Of a stretch of DNA of 64,000 nucleotides, positions 50,196-60,670 are shown in pieces (the stretch's first letter is position 1; each line of letters opens with the position of its first letter). A program made the translations under genes and the position numbers. The stretch is from Pachyseris speciosa. Taxonomy: Eukaryota; Cnidaria; Anthozoa; Scleractinia; Pachyseridae. Where the stretch lies: positions 93,501 to 157,500 of the forward strand of contig JAEMWC010000004.1 in NCBI GenBank assembly GCA_016490735.1, written 5' to 3'. Under the pieces are notes generated by a model. The model worked only from the letters and a program-made list of their open reading frames with translations, did not search any database and had not been told where the DNA came from.

Positions 50196-50280
50196 TGGCG
50201 GGCGGGGATTCAAAGGTTAATGCCCCAACAGCCACCCTTCTAACCCGATTCACAAAGCTGCAGTCGCAGCACAAACTGAA

Positions 50281-50510
50281 ATGGCGCGTATAAAGCCCAA
50301 ACCACATATTTCACAGCCCCCCCTGCCACAGGAAAACGCGAGCTCAAATATTTTCTGCCCAAAACCCTGCCTCAGGGCAGGAAAGGGCAGGCAGAAGAGC
50401 CAGCTCCTCATGCAGGTTCAGGAGGCGAAAACCACGATGTCAAAAAAATAATCATTGCGGTCGGGGCGGTAGTAATAGCTGGTGTCCTGATGATTTCAAT
50501 GGGGCGCTAA
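50281..50510 (+). pseudogene. Element gene 5: small C-terminally anchored membrane protein (frameshift)
   Basis: A basic, Pro-rich N-terminal stretch from ATG 50,281 and a C-terminal membrane helix ('IIIAVGAVVIAGVLMI', stop at 50,508) lie in different frames, so one indel separates them. Small tail-anchored proteins are common in virus-like elements. No family was recognised. Confidence 0.4.
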
Positions 50511-50533
50511 ATTAATCACCGTCTCGAGGCGGG

Positions 50534-51834
50534 TTAGCGGTTTTTCTTGACATACCATTCCATCAGAAAGGCCACAACAGCCAACATCAGCTGCCAAGTG
50601 TTCTCCGCCAAAAACCCGATGGCCTGGCCGGCAGTTTTGAAAAGGAAAGAAACGATCGAGCCGAGCAGGACGGGCAGAAGAGAAGTAATTTTTTTCCCGA
50701 TCTCTTTCAGCCCGTTTCCCAACCATTTGCCGAGGGCTTTCAAAGAGTTGGTGATCACACCAATCACAGCTACGATTGTGATGCCGGCTGCTAAAACAAT
50801 CGCTGTCAATGTCACCCCATATTTTTCGAATATTACTATGATCCTTTCACGAAGGGGAAGCGCCCTTTTTCTTTCAGCAACCTGCGTTTGCAAACGCTCG
50901 AGCTCATCGGTTCTTTCCGCCACTCTTTCTCGTGCGGTTTCTCTGTCAGAAGGCGAGGCGTTTGAATCATGAATTGTTGCTTGATCTTCGTCAATTTTCT
51001 TTTAAATCTCAGCTTCTTGTTTTTTCAGATCATCCAAAGTCTTTGTGCTGTTGATAAGTAAACCTTCTTCAAGATCATTTCTTCCTCTTTCTTTGGCCGC
51101 AGGGCTTGCACTGAGTTGATCGACCCGGGTTTGTTCTTTTGTTTTTGCTTCGCTTGGTTTTTTGAGGGCAGCCAAATCTACTTTTCCTTTTTTGAGGTTG
51201 TCTTCATAAAGTTTGCGCCGCTGCTTCAACTCGCGCAAGGCTGATTAGTTTTCAAGGTTTGACCCAAATTGTTCCGACTTTTCTTCGAACTCATTAAGCC
51301 TTTTGTTAAGATGTTCAACTTCTGACCTTGTCTCTTCTGCGCGCGCATTGATCCTTTCCACCTCTTTAAGCTGTTTTTCTGCTTCTCTTAAGTTCCACCT
51401 GGTTTCTCGTATTTCGTCATTATCTCGAGAAATTTCATCTTCAGCTGTTGGCCCAAGCCCGATGTAGGGGTTAGATTCTCTTTTTGGAAAAATCAAACAA
51501 TTATATTCTCATTGGAAGGCTTTTTGCCAAATCCGATTTGGCGTATTCTTGAAAAGTTTACCTTGGGTCGCAGCTTTTCAATCCAGGCTTTAGCTTTTTC
51601 AATCAATCCTGGCTTGTCATAATCATGAATGAAACCACCGATTAAAGGTATGTCTTCATAAAAAGACGTATCTAGCAGCCCGCTGTGTTCGTTCTGCTCC
51701 CCATAAGGCGTGGACGCAACACTTGGCCGAAAGAAGCGGGTTGTGTCCACCTAATGTTCATCATCATCGTCATGGTCAAGTAAGTGGTAAAGGCCAGGCT
51801 AGTCAATTTCGAAATCTTCTCCACCCGCTGCCAT
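50534..51834 (-). pseudogene. Element gene 6: long coiled-coil protein with C-terminal membrane segments (several breaks)
   Basis: Start ATG 51,834 ('MAAGGEDFEID'), then a stop, and frames with 'PLIGGFIHDYDKPGLIEK', a coiled coil of heptads ('LREAEKQLKEVERINAR', 'EVEHLNKRLNEFEEKSEQF'), a Lys/Glu-rich stretch, and a C-terminal 129-residue segment with at least two hydrophobic regions ('TAIVLAAGITIVAVIGVI' and 'LLPVLLGSIVSFLFK') ending 'VKKNR'. Breaks fall near 51,800, 51,495, 51,242 and 51,001. If restored it would be roughly 430 residues. It lies opposite to its neighbours. Function unknown; its layout would suit a membrane-tethering or spike-stalk protein. Confidence 0.5.
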
Positions 51835-51905
51835 CTTCTTTCCTGCTGCACATTATCCAAGGCAATTATTATTTCAATTGAATATAAAATCCGCGGGGCA
51901 TAACA

Positions 51906-53151
51906 ATGTCTGTGCAGTCAAACCTTCTGCCAACACACAACGAGAAAACCTTCGGCGCCATGAAAGCCAAGCGCGCGGTCAAGCGCATCACATTTGACCG
52001 GAGCAAAGCCAGCCTTGGCGAGACGCTTTATGTTTTGGTTCCCAAACTGAACGAAAAAGAGGTACTCGTGCTCGGCTCGCTCGCACTGCTGTTCGACATT
52101 GACTTGACTGGTGGACATGCCAACAACTTCCTCGTGCAAAACGTTGCGCACGCGCTGGTCAACAAGCTGGTTGTGAAGTAAGTGGGCACCATTTCGCAAG
52201 ACACGATTGAGTGCGACACTTTCAAAACCCGGGAGGATCTTTTCCTTTCCCAGGAGGAGCGGGACAACATGCTTCTCGAGGGTATCCAGAGCGAGGACCT
52301 CTGCAAGATTCAATCGGGTGCGGGGGCAAGAAAACTTGGGGCGTCGACGCGGAAAACAAGTTGGAAACGATTTACAAGAAAAAGTACCGGATCCGGCTCG
52401 ACCACCAGATTCTGACTGACCACGGCGTCTTTTACCCCGAAGCCCTTTTCAACAACCTTTTGTTCGAGCTGACCCTCGCACCGGCTTCGCAGGTGGTAAA
52501 AGGCTTGGAAGTATCGAAACTCAAATGCAAGCTGCAACATCCAGTTCGAGTACGAAATGATCCGAAGCAAAACTTTGGCGAGCGAAACGCTGAGCGTTTA
52601 TTCCTTCGGGAAGGAGTTGTATGACCATGTGCATCGGGAGGAGGTTGTCCCCTTCATGAAAAACGTCCACACGCGGTTGAACATAAGGGTTAACCGCAAG
52701 AGAAGGTCTTTGAAAGCCACCCTTCTTCTCTTTGTCGAGCCACCTACCGATGGTGCTAGGGACTCAGAAAAGTTCATTAACCCAGACCTGACGAAAGTTA
52801 GCATCACAGTGAACGGCTCACCCAACCGGTTGTACAACAACGGCATCGAGGCTAAAGACATTTGGGAGGAGGTCTGCCGCTTTTTCATGACGACAAAAAA
52901 CAAAACGCTGCACAAGAATCTGACGAAGTTTTACACCGGCAACAGGTTTGGGCTTCTAAATTGATTTGCAGTCCATGTCAGACCACAACATGCACGGCAG
53001 CCGGACGCGCCTCGTGAACACCAAAGATGGGGTCCAGCTTGAGCTCGAGTGGAACGCCACCACCTCTGGAAACGTCAACGGCTACGTTTTCACAATCAGC
53101 GACGTAAAGATGAAGATTCAGGGGAAGCAATTAGATTCTGCCATGCTTTGA
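51906..53151 (+). pseudogene. Element gene 7: candidate major capsid protein (about 415 codons, several breaks)
   Basis: ATG 51,906 opens 91 codons ('HNEKTFGAMKAKRAVKRITF', 'KEVLVLGSLALLFDIDLTGG'), then a TAA at 52,179, and the same frame resumes to about 52,320. Two further frameshifts follow (about 52,325 and 52,550) with 'RIRLDHQILTDHGVFYPEAL' and 'NNLLFELTLAPASQVVKG', then 'VSITVNGSPNRLYNNGI'. A stop and shift near 52,960 precede the last 61 codons ('GTVF'-type end not seen; it ends 'QGKQLDSAML'). The length, beta-rich look and position just upstream of the packaging ATPase fit a jelly-roll major capsid protein; this is inference, not a motif match. Confidence 0.5.
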
Positions 53152-53178
53152 TATAGGTTCCAGGGCTAGTGAAAAAAT

Positions 53179-53808
53179 ATGAACCCGAGCAACCTCCCCT
53201 TCAACGCTTTGGTTGTTGGCTCGACAAATTTGGGCAAATCCAGGTTCGTGGTGTACTAACTCTACGGCCCTTTCCGTGGCAAGTTTGACTTCATCGTGCT
53301 CATCTGCCCGACGTTCGCGCACAACACGACCTTCCACCGAATCGGAGAAAATGATCCGTGAATGCACGTCAGATCTGCGAGCAGCACCAGGTGCAAAGCT
53401 GGTTGAAAATTCGAGAGGTGGTTTTTTGAATGCATCAAAACTCTCATAATCCTTGACGACTGCGCGGCTTCGAAGGATGTGAAAGGGCGCACAGGCGAGC
53501 TGGTGAGCCTCTCTTCCTCAGCCCGCCACATCAACATCAGCGTTTGGGTGATGACACAAAAGTACACCAGCATCACGGCGTCCTTTCGAGAGAACGTTGC
53601 GGCGGTCATTCTTTTTTACACCCTCGCAGCCAAGACCACGAAAAGCATCTTTGAGGATTTTGCCGTTGAGCTCTCAGTGGAGGAGTACAAGGCTCTCATT
53701 GCGCGGCTGAAATAGCGGAAGTACGCGCACCTTGTGTTCTCTCTGCGGCATCCGTTCGATGTCGAGCTCCAGGTGCCGAATTTCAACTTTTTTTCGTGCG
53801 GAGCGATA
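53179..53808 (+). pseudogene. Element gene 8: packaging ATPase, FtsK/HerA (A32-like) type, broken
   Basis: ATG 53,179 is followed by Walker A 'GSTNLGKS' (53,218-53,241), then a stop at 53,257 in the same frame as 'LYGPFRGKFDFIVLICPTF'. After two frameshifts comes Walker B 'TLIILDDC' (to about 53,463), then 'GRTGELVSLSSSARHINISV' with a sensor-like 'WVMTQK'. A TAG at 53,713 precedes a final conserved stretch ('HLVFSLRHPF'). Walker A, hydrophobic-DD Walker B and a downstream T-Q motif are typical of A32-type viral DNA-packaging ATPases of Polintons and large DNA viruses. It would act at the procapsid portal or vertex. Clearly inactive here. Confidence 0.75.
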
Positions 53809-54376
53809 ATGGCAGAAGAAGAGCTCGCGATTGCAGAAGTTATGAACCTGCTGGAGGCCGAGCCGGCAACCAGCGAGTCAGGCGGCGTTGCGGAAAGCCT
53901 TGTCGAAGGACCCGACATCCCTGCTCTTTGCGAGCTGCTGGCTGTGCTGGTGTCTACAGGCAAGTCCCACAAAGCCATCGGGGCCATCGGGGCCATCGGG
54001 GCCATCGGGGACACACGAGCAGGTGAAGCGCCTCCCCGACAAAGATGTCGAAAAGTACAGCGAAAGGCACAAAACATAAGTGGGGTCCAAAACGACAGAC
54101 AGCTTGATCAACAGCTTCATTTTTCTTGTGTCAAAAGCAGTTGGAGCCGCTGTTGACATTAAAGACGTCGACGCGTACCAGAAAGAGCTCAAAAATGACT
54201 ACATTATCATGAAACAACTCTCCAGCCTTGCCGGCTAACTTGCATTAAAATGCGGCCGGTTCCTCGCCGCGGCCAACACAGCGCTGATTACCACGAAACA
54301 CATTGCTTTCCCAAACTCAGATAAAGCTGCTGAAGAAATTACTGAGCAATCCCCACCAATTGCTGAGTATTTGTGA
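53809..54376 (+). pseudogene. Element gene 9: acidic/helical protein of unknown function, broken
   Basis: Opens 'MAEEELAIAEVMNLLEAEPA' just after the ATPase. It meets a 9-bp repeat (gccatcggg, four copies, 53,976-54,011) giving Ala-Ile-Gly repeats, after which the homologous-looking frame is shifted ('VKRLPDKDVEKYSERHKT', TAA, then 'SLINSFIFLVSKAVGAAVD'). Another stop at 54,236 lies before 'CGRFLAAANTALITTKHI'. The intact form would be about 185 residues with a hydrophobic segment. No known domain. Confidence 0.5.
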
Positions 54377-54495
54377 GCAATCCCCACCAATTGCCGAGAA
54401 GTTTTGGAATTACTTACCACTTTACTTACCATTTCAAACCGAAGAAGTTTTTTTTGTTTTAAACATAACCAGTCCCATGTAATTACACCGTGCAA

Positions 54496-54597
54496 ATGTC
54501 GACAGAACAACCAACCAAAACCAAAGGCCAGGCACAGGCACAGCCTGAACGAACCCCCGCCTTGGGGCGGGAAAACTGGATCCGCCAGATGGATTAA
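54496..54597 (+). CDS. Element gene 10: 33-residue Gln/Lys-rich peptide
   Basis: A short ATG-initiated frame ('MSTEQPTKTKGQAQAQPER' onward) ends at TAA 54,595. It sits between genes 9 and 11 on the same strand with spacing like its neighbours. Composition is hydrophilic and basic. It may be a truncated remnant; its status as a real gene is uncertain. Confidence 0.35.
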   Translation: MSTEQPTKTKGQAQAQPERTPALGRENWIRQMD

Positions 54598-54631
54598 TTT
54601 TGTGTAGAACTTTTGCGGCTTGCAATAAACC

Positions 54632-54853
54632 ATGTAAGACAACAAGCATGTCAAAACAGTTATCGACGCAGCAACTTTGACCAGCATCGCCGCAGGCATC
54701 GGCTGGATCGTGAAAAAAGTTGTGAAAGAAAATTTCACTTCCGACCCGAGCAGCAGCCCAGCGAACTATGTGCAGTTCACTGCCGTCATGGCGGGCAGCA
54801 TCGCGCTCAAACGGTACTTTGAGGACCAAAAAATCTTCCCAGCCAACGTCTGA
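54632..54853 (+). pseudogene. Element gene 11: ~72-residue membrane protein (stop at codon 2)
   Basis: ATG 54,632 is directly followed by TAA, then 71 open codons: 'VIDAATLTSIAAGIGWIVKK', a linker, and 'YVQFTAVMAGSIALKRYF', ending at TGA 54,851. Two moderately hydrophobic helices suggest a small membrane or membrane-associated protein. The stop at codon 2 probably replaces a longer or different second codon. Unknown function. Confidence 0.5.
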
Positions 54854-54895
54854 CTTCCTCGGCGGCGATTTAAAAACAAGTGAAATACAACAAGC

Positions 54896-55312
54896 ATGGC
54901 AACAATCGCGATCATGATTGGCGCGGCCGTGTTGAATGCGGCAACTTTCATCGGAGGAAATTATCTAGCCAAGGCCCTTGGTGGAAGTGATGATGCCGCG
55001 CTTGACGAAAAAAAGCGTCACGACAAAGCTTTCGAGGCTAATCAGGCAGCTTACGCTAAATACAATCGCCAGCGCACCCAGCTCCTTGACTGGATCGAGA
55101 GGAACGCACAGATAAAAGCACAGCCTAAGCAGAACTTCACCAACACCGACTACGCCTACAAGCTGTAAAACCAGGCACACCCTCAAAAACGGATCGCGCC
55201 ACTCAAAGAACCCAAGTTCTCCGATTTTTACCAGCCGAGCGAGCAACAGAAAAAGGGCGAGCTGCTTTTTTAGGGCGCTGGGTCTCTCGCTGTGGGCTTT
55301 TATATTTTCCTT
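54896..55312 (+). pseudogene. Element gene 12: small membrane-anchored protein with nonsense codons
   Basis: ATG 54,896 starts with a hydrophobic N-terminus ('MATIAIMIGAAVLNAATFIG'), then a charged helix and 'NFTNTDYAYKL'. The TAA at 55,166 interrupts a frame that goes on ('APLKEPKFSDFYQPSEQQKK'), then a TAG after 'GELLF' and a last hydrophobic stretch running up to the integrase start. The two stops and the continuing frame indicate one former gene of about 135-140 residues. Confidence 0.55.
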
Positions 55313-55314
55313 GT

Positions 55315-56221
55315 AATGGAGGCCAAGCTCGCAAAAACATACTACAGCCCGGGCGGCTATTGGAAATGTTTAGCTATCACAAAACTCGCCGAAGCCGCCA
55401 AGGAAATTTGATGTCCCCACGCCCAACAAGGTGCACCAAGCCGACCTTTTTTTTTACCGAATGACAAGCTCCCACGCGGCCGCAACGTTTTCAAATACCC
55501 GTTGATAGTCGTTGATGTGGAAAGCCGCGACAAAGAGGCCGAGCCTTCGACCTCGAAAAATTCCGATGAGGTCGCCCAGGCCTTTCAGAAGATTTAAAAT
55601 CCCGAACCTTTTGAATGGCCTGAAATGCTGCGGGTGGACCCTGGGCGCGAGTTCATAGGCGCTGTTTCCAAAGAGATGGAAAAGAACAAAACTTATATCC
55701 GGCGGGGGCATACGGAGATTCACCGCGACCAGGCCATTGTCGAGGGTTTCAACCGCACCCTGGCTGAGCGCCTGTTCGGCCACCAGTACGCCGTGGAAAT
55801 GCGTCTGCTAGAAGGGAAGCGATTCACTGCGAGGGGAAACGGCTGCCCGAGGTTGTTGCAGCCTTGAACAACGAAGAAACGAGTCTCACCTGAAGAAGTC
55901 CGTAGAGGCGATAAAAGAAAAGGCCGTTTTTGCCAGACCCTCGACAACATATCGAAGACCGGCTGGAACGAGCGAAAAACAGCCCTCTCTTGTTAATGTC
56001 CGCTATCTTTACCTACCTGGCGAGTTGGAGGGCGGCACAAAAAGAGCCACAGACCCTGTTTGGTCTTTGAAAGTCTTTAAAATTGAAAAAAAAAAACAGT
56101 CATGAAACCCAACACGCCGGTTTTGTACTATTCGCACGACGGTCCCAAACGCAGTTTCGTGCGCGAAGAATTGTTGGTTGTTCCCCCAAACATGGAGCTC
56201 CCCCCAGAAAATATCATCTAA
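55315..56221 (+). pseudogene. Element gene 13: retroviral-type (rve) DDE integrase, heavily frameshifted
   Basis: Starts 'MEAKLAKTYYSPGGYW' at 55,315. Catalytic triad positions are readable: first Asp in 'IVVDVESRD' (GAT 55,514), second in 'RVDPGREF' (GAC 55,637), Glu in 'QAIVEGFNRTLAERLF' (GAG 55,742), with 34 residues between the second Asp and the Glu, close to D,D35E. The end reads 'KRSFVREELLVVPP' and stops at 56,219. This is the integrase type of Polintons/Mavericks and adintoviruses, which inserts the linear element into host DNA. At least five frame changes make it inactive. It converges on the polymerase gene. Confidence 0.82.
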
Positions 56222-58241
56222 CAGCTCCACTATGACGTCCGCTTTGGCTTCAGTCAGCTGCGGGTTGTACCCGAAGGCTTTTGTATTGACACCATCCTCT
56301 GCTATCCATCTCTTTGAATCAAAAGCCGACAGCGTAGTATTGTTCACGCGCTCGCCATAGATTTCATGTTTCTTACTCCTAAGAACGTGCATTTCATGCG
56401 CCATCTGCCTCCCACCGAAGAACGTTTCTTTGTAATGCTTGTGCAGGATTTGCTTCTTCACCACGTTCTTTTCCACCCCCTTCGCTTTTTTAATGTTTGT
56501 TTCGTCCGCCCTGAGGATTCAGTACATTTTAGGTCGCAAGCAGACGCACTCGGCAATTGGCGTGCCGGCGCATCCGTCTTTCATTTTTCCCAAAACTTTT
56601 TTGTTGGTCTCCGAGTGGAGCGGATGCTCTTTCGGGTAGTCGCTTGTGTCGAAGAGATACGGGCGGGCGCCCATGTCTTTGTAAATGTCTTCTGTTTCGA
56701 TTTCGACTAGAAAGCTATCTGTGTCTGTGTAAAGAAGCTGACATTTTGGGCGGTACTGCTTTTTGAGTATGTTGTAGAAAAATTCATACATCAAGAGTCT
56801 GCTGTTTTCGAGAATCGTCATCCCAGTGTAAACGGGTTTGTTTAGAAGCAGTTTGCTTTTGTGCATGTCGATCCCGGCAAGGTTGTATGCAAAGAATGTG
56901 GGTCTTGCGTACAGGGGGCTGGCAATCAGTTTTCTGAGTTTGGTTTCTTTGTGGCTGCGCACCAATTTTACATCAACGCGGTTGCGGAGGTTTTCCATAG
57001 TTTTCTCGAAGACAGAGTTGTTCAGCAATTTGTAAAAGTTCTTCTTGAAAGCGCTTTTGCCCTTTTTTCGAAAGTTTGTATTCATCCTGATGTAAGGCTC
57101 CATCTAAAGTTGTTGTTCGAATTCCAGCACCCTATGGGCCCTTTTCAGTTTCATGCCCTGAGCAAGATAAAACTGCAAGTTGCGGTAGTGTACCACGTAT
57201 TTTTTTATGTCCTGTAGTGTCAGCAAGAGTTTTTTGCAGTCTGGGGGGGTTCAGATTGAGGTCTTTCATGAGGTTTTGTTGGTAAGGCGACAGCCACTCT
57301 TTTGGCACCGCCTTTTTCTCCGGGAGGAGGGATAGCTGTTGTGCTCTTAGTGGAGCTCTGCTGGGTATTCGAGGTCGACCTCGAGAATCTAACCGGTTTT
57401 TCCGTTTTCTTTTTTCTCGAGAATTTCTTCCTCTGATGGCGCCTCGCGTTTCCACCTAAAATTTCCAGTGGGAAGAGCTTTGCTCATTGCCCATCCATAG
57501 AGATTGTTTTGCGTCGAAATATATGATAAACGTGTTGGGCTTGCTGGGGTCGTAGCCGGGCACCAACGGATTGTTTGCCTTGGCGTATCTTTTGCTGACC
57601 ATTGAAATGCCACCCCGCATCCCTCTTTCCACGAAGAGATGCATGTCTATGTCTGTCAACAGCTCCAGCTCGACGCCCGTCTTTTTCAAGAAAGCATCCC
57701 AGGAAAAACCAGGCGAGGTGTAGTAGTTCGCCGGGTCTATCCCGTACTGCTTTTGGCAAAGATCTTGGAAGTTTTCGTAAAAATCAGCAAGCAATGCAAC
57801 GTCTGTTTGAACATAAAGGTCGTGGTAATCGCCCAGGGTTTTGCAGCCGAACGTTTCCCAAACGTTGCGCGCGTGCGAGTAATCTTCGTCTGAAATGTGT
57901 TCGTCAGATAGAGTGCTAAAAACCCTTTCTTTAGCTGGAAGCCTTGTTTCAACAAATATTTCCCACGAGTCCATGTACTCGTATGGGTAAATGCCTTTTT
58001 TGAAAGTAGCTCGAGCTCTTTGTTCCCTTGGCTTTCGGTGATGTTTTGCCATCTCCTCCGATCCGGATCGACTGGCACACATCCTCTGCAAAGGGCAGGC
58101 ACTCGAAAAGGTCGGTGACGAGATGCTATGGTCTTTTTTCAATAGGCCTTGTGACACGCACCATCGTCTGCATTGATCTAGGGCGATCTCGCAATTCAGC
58201 GTACCGAAATTACGGTGGAAGTTCTTTAGTTTATCTTGCAA
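56222..58241 (-). pseudogene. Element gene 14: type-B DNA polymerase (protein-primed type), C-terminal part, frameshifted
   Basis: From the right: 'KGIYPYEYMDSWEIF' and 'NVWETFGCKTLGDYHDLY' (a region conserved in Polinton polymerases before the palm), motif A region 'IIYFDA' (57,506-57,520) broken by a frameshift and continuing 'NNLYGWAMSKALP', motif B '[19 protein letters not shown]', motif C 'YTDTDS' (56,714-56,731), and the end 'FDSKRWIAEDGVNTKAFGY'. Together about 600 codons. The N-terminal exonuclease motifs were not found upstream, so the gene is truncated or that part has diverged. It would replicate the element from a terminal protein primer. Confidence 0.82.
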
Positions 58242-58246
58242 AACTT

Positions 58247-60670
58247 CTAGTTAGGCCTCCATGGATTCTCTATCTGGTGAAGGTTTGAGCCTTTCAGTTT
58301 AACTGTGCATTCCTGCAAATCTTCCTCAGTTCGTACCAACCATGGGGTCTCGAATGCCTCCACTGCTCGCTGCATCTTTCTCTTCAACTCGTCGCGGAGA
58401 GCCTCGCGCCTGTGCACCTCCAGGTCGTTGGTAATCTGGCTAGGCGTGGACTCCGAAGGATCTCTAGGGAGCAGTGCGGCGTGTTCTCTGGTGACACCTC
58501 TCGACATGAATGATTGCTGCCTCTGTCGTCTCTGCTGTCTTCGTCTGAACTGGCCATTTCGCCACCATCTTGGACGGTTTCTGCACCACAGTCCTCATCT
58601 GCGAGCTCGAGTGTTCGCAGAGCGTCGTTTTCTTCTTCTTTAAGGATTCCATCCTCCACTTGTGATTCTAGAACTTCTTCGTCACTACTGTCGCAGCTCT
58701 CGTCGCACGCGGTCGCTGGATGTGTTTGCTTGTTTGGAGGCCCACACGACACACTACATGGGGTGTTTGCGAAGCCACTCTGCGACTTGTTCCCCTGTGT
58801 TGCGCAGACTCTTTAAAGGTGTAGCTTCTCAATCCCCTATCCATGGTAGGCAAGTCCTCTTGCTGAAATTCGAGCTTCTTTTGTGCGGTCAACAACCTCG
58901 GGCAATGGTTGATGAACGATTTTGCTGTTTTGTACTTAACGTCGCACGCCGTGTAGCCGCCCTGTGTTAGTATCTTCCAATCGTCGATGTCCAGTGTCGA
59001 GGGACAAGCTTCATCTATGAAGATGACCTCTGTGAATCGATCAATCATCGCCTTGTTAAACACACGCTGTTTCGTTATCGTCGCCACGTTGCTGTGGTGG
59101 ATCAAATCTAGGATAGGCTGAAACAAGCTCGTTTTGCCACTGTTTGCAGCGTTGACCATGCACGGTACCTTTTCTTTATGGCGTTTCTTGTTATGATTTA
59201 ACAGGAAATCCTCGCAAAACAGTTGGACATCGACTGCACTCAGGCTGTTTTACAAAAATTCTTTGAAATATTTCGGTTTTGGCTCTTTGGTGGGATCATA
59301 TGGCAAAAACGCTCGCAGTGTGATGTGGCCGATGTCCTTGTCGGAGATTGCATTGTCCACGAAACCTGTGCCCTTTATTGACAAGTATTGACCATCGTTC
59401 ACTTCGATCAAGTTATAATCGACGCAGAGGGGCCTATTGGCCTCGCATGCGCAGTGGGGGTTGGAAAGGATTTCGATGACTTTTCTCAAGTCCTTGAGTA
59501 GTCTGTCTTTGAATGTCTTGTTTCCTTCCAAGCTGTTGATGAATGCCTAAAATTCGCACCTGTACCATTAGCTGTACCTAGCTCTCTCGCACTTCTTAAA
59601 CACCTTTCCACCGTAAAGATAGTATCCGAGCTTTTTCATGGCGATTCCGATGTCATTTATAAGGACAGTAAGTTTGTCAGACAGCCTCGCTTGTTCATTG
59701 CCGGTTTCCTTTGGCACTTGTGATGGAGAGTAGTCTCCTCAAAAACCGAATTGGTCAATGACCAATTTTGCCTTCTATAGTAATAATCACTTTATCGCCT
59801 TTTTCGCCTCACCCAACAACTTCTCAAACTCATCTTCAAAGCAATGTCGGTATGAGGATTGTACCAGCTTGGCCATGAAAGTGTTGTTGTGATCTTTTAG
59901 AACTTTGAATAGCTCTTTCATGGCGAGGCTTTCTTTCCCTTCGCGACAGGGCACCCTAAATAAATCAAAATGTTGTCAATAACGTTTACATCTAAGTAGG
60001 TCAGAAAAGCTGGCACAATATAAAAATGGACAGATACATGGCCGCGCACTGACACGAGTCGACATTGAATTTCGATCTACGTGGACTTAATTTACTCAAT
60101 GCTTTTAAAAGTTTAAAGTTTTAAAGTTGACCCTTTTTGGTGAAGCTTATGAGTGTTGTAAGATTCCTAATAGGGCTGTTGATGTTTTTTTCATACCTGA
60201 TTTGTAAATAAGTCCACGCTGCACTCCAGCAGGGCACGATGAATAGCAAGTTGACTGGTTGGAGCACCATTAGGCGTGGTCAACGTAATCCAATAGCTAA
60301 CGCCTGGGCACATCTTTTCGTTTATGATGGACGCGTGATTTGCCACCCACTCCTGGCTTGATGAACGCGCAAGTTGACTCACGTCTGCACACTCTTCAGC
60401 ATCGTCGCTGTCGTGTTCTTTGTTTGGTTTTTGTTTGCCTCTTTGTTTCTCTAGGCGTTGAGTAGTAATGACGCTGAAAAAGAATGTTACATTCTTCATG
60501 CCTGAAAAATGGAGAAAACAGAACTTGTCAACATGTGAGACCTGGTGGATCTCGTAAACCCAACAACAACAACAACCATGGAAATTGCAAACAAGCGAAC
60601 GAACCTTGTAGTGCGCTGTCACAGGCATCTCTAGTTCGACACACGTTTTTCCACGCTTTTTCGAGGCCAT
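58247..60670 (-). pseudogene. Element gene 15: SF3 helicase of parvovirus NS1-like type, with an apparent intron
   Basis: The core is at 58,780-59,570: Walker A 'NAANSGKTS' (59,131-59,155; the first Gly is Asn), Walker B 'EVIFIDEA' (59,008-59,030), B'-like 'LTQGGYTACDVKYK', then 'PRLLTAQ' and 'TMDRGLRSYTFK'. An acidic tail follows to 58,247. Upstream, 'KKLGYYLYGGKVFKK' and 'CFEDEFEKLLGEAKKA' extend to 59,955. A GT/AG intron (59,956-60,196) would join an exon 60,197-60,460 ('AIHRALLECSVDLFTNQ'), and a possible first exon starts 'MASKKRGKTCVELEMPV' at about 60,670. Nonsense codons lie at about 59,250, 59,548 and 59,573. SF3 helicases unwind DNA for rolling-hairpin or protein-primed replication. 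Confidence 0.7.

Larger units (their letters stand above)
45784..60670. mobile_element. Decayed Polinton/adintovirus-like integrated element
   Basis: About 15 kb with the gene set of large virus-like DNA transposons: DDE integrase, type-B DNA polymerase, packaging ATPase, candidate capsid genes and several small proteins, plus an SF3 helicase of parvovirus NS1 type. Gene order, left to right: two minus genes, three plus genes, one minus gene, seven plus genes ending with the integrase, then polymerase and helicase on minus. The base composition is more GC-rich than the flanks. Nearly every gene carries frameshifts or stops. Adenain-type protease and terminal repeats were not found. Boundaries are set by the outermost recognisable genes. 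Confidence 0.82.

Noticed and set aside
53878..54192. Minus-strand frame with Gly-Pro-Asp repeats, collagen-like
   Set aside because: Antisense of the 9-bp repeat in element gene 9; no other collagen features.
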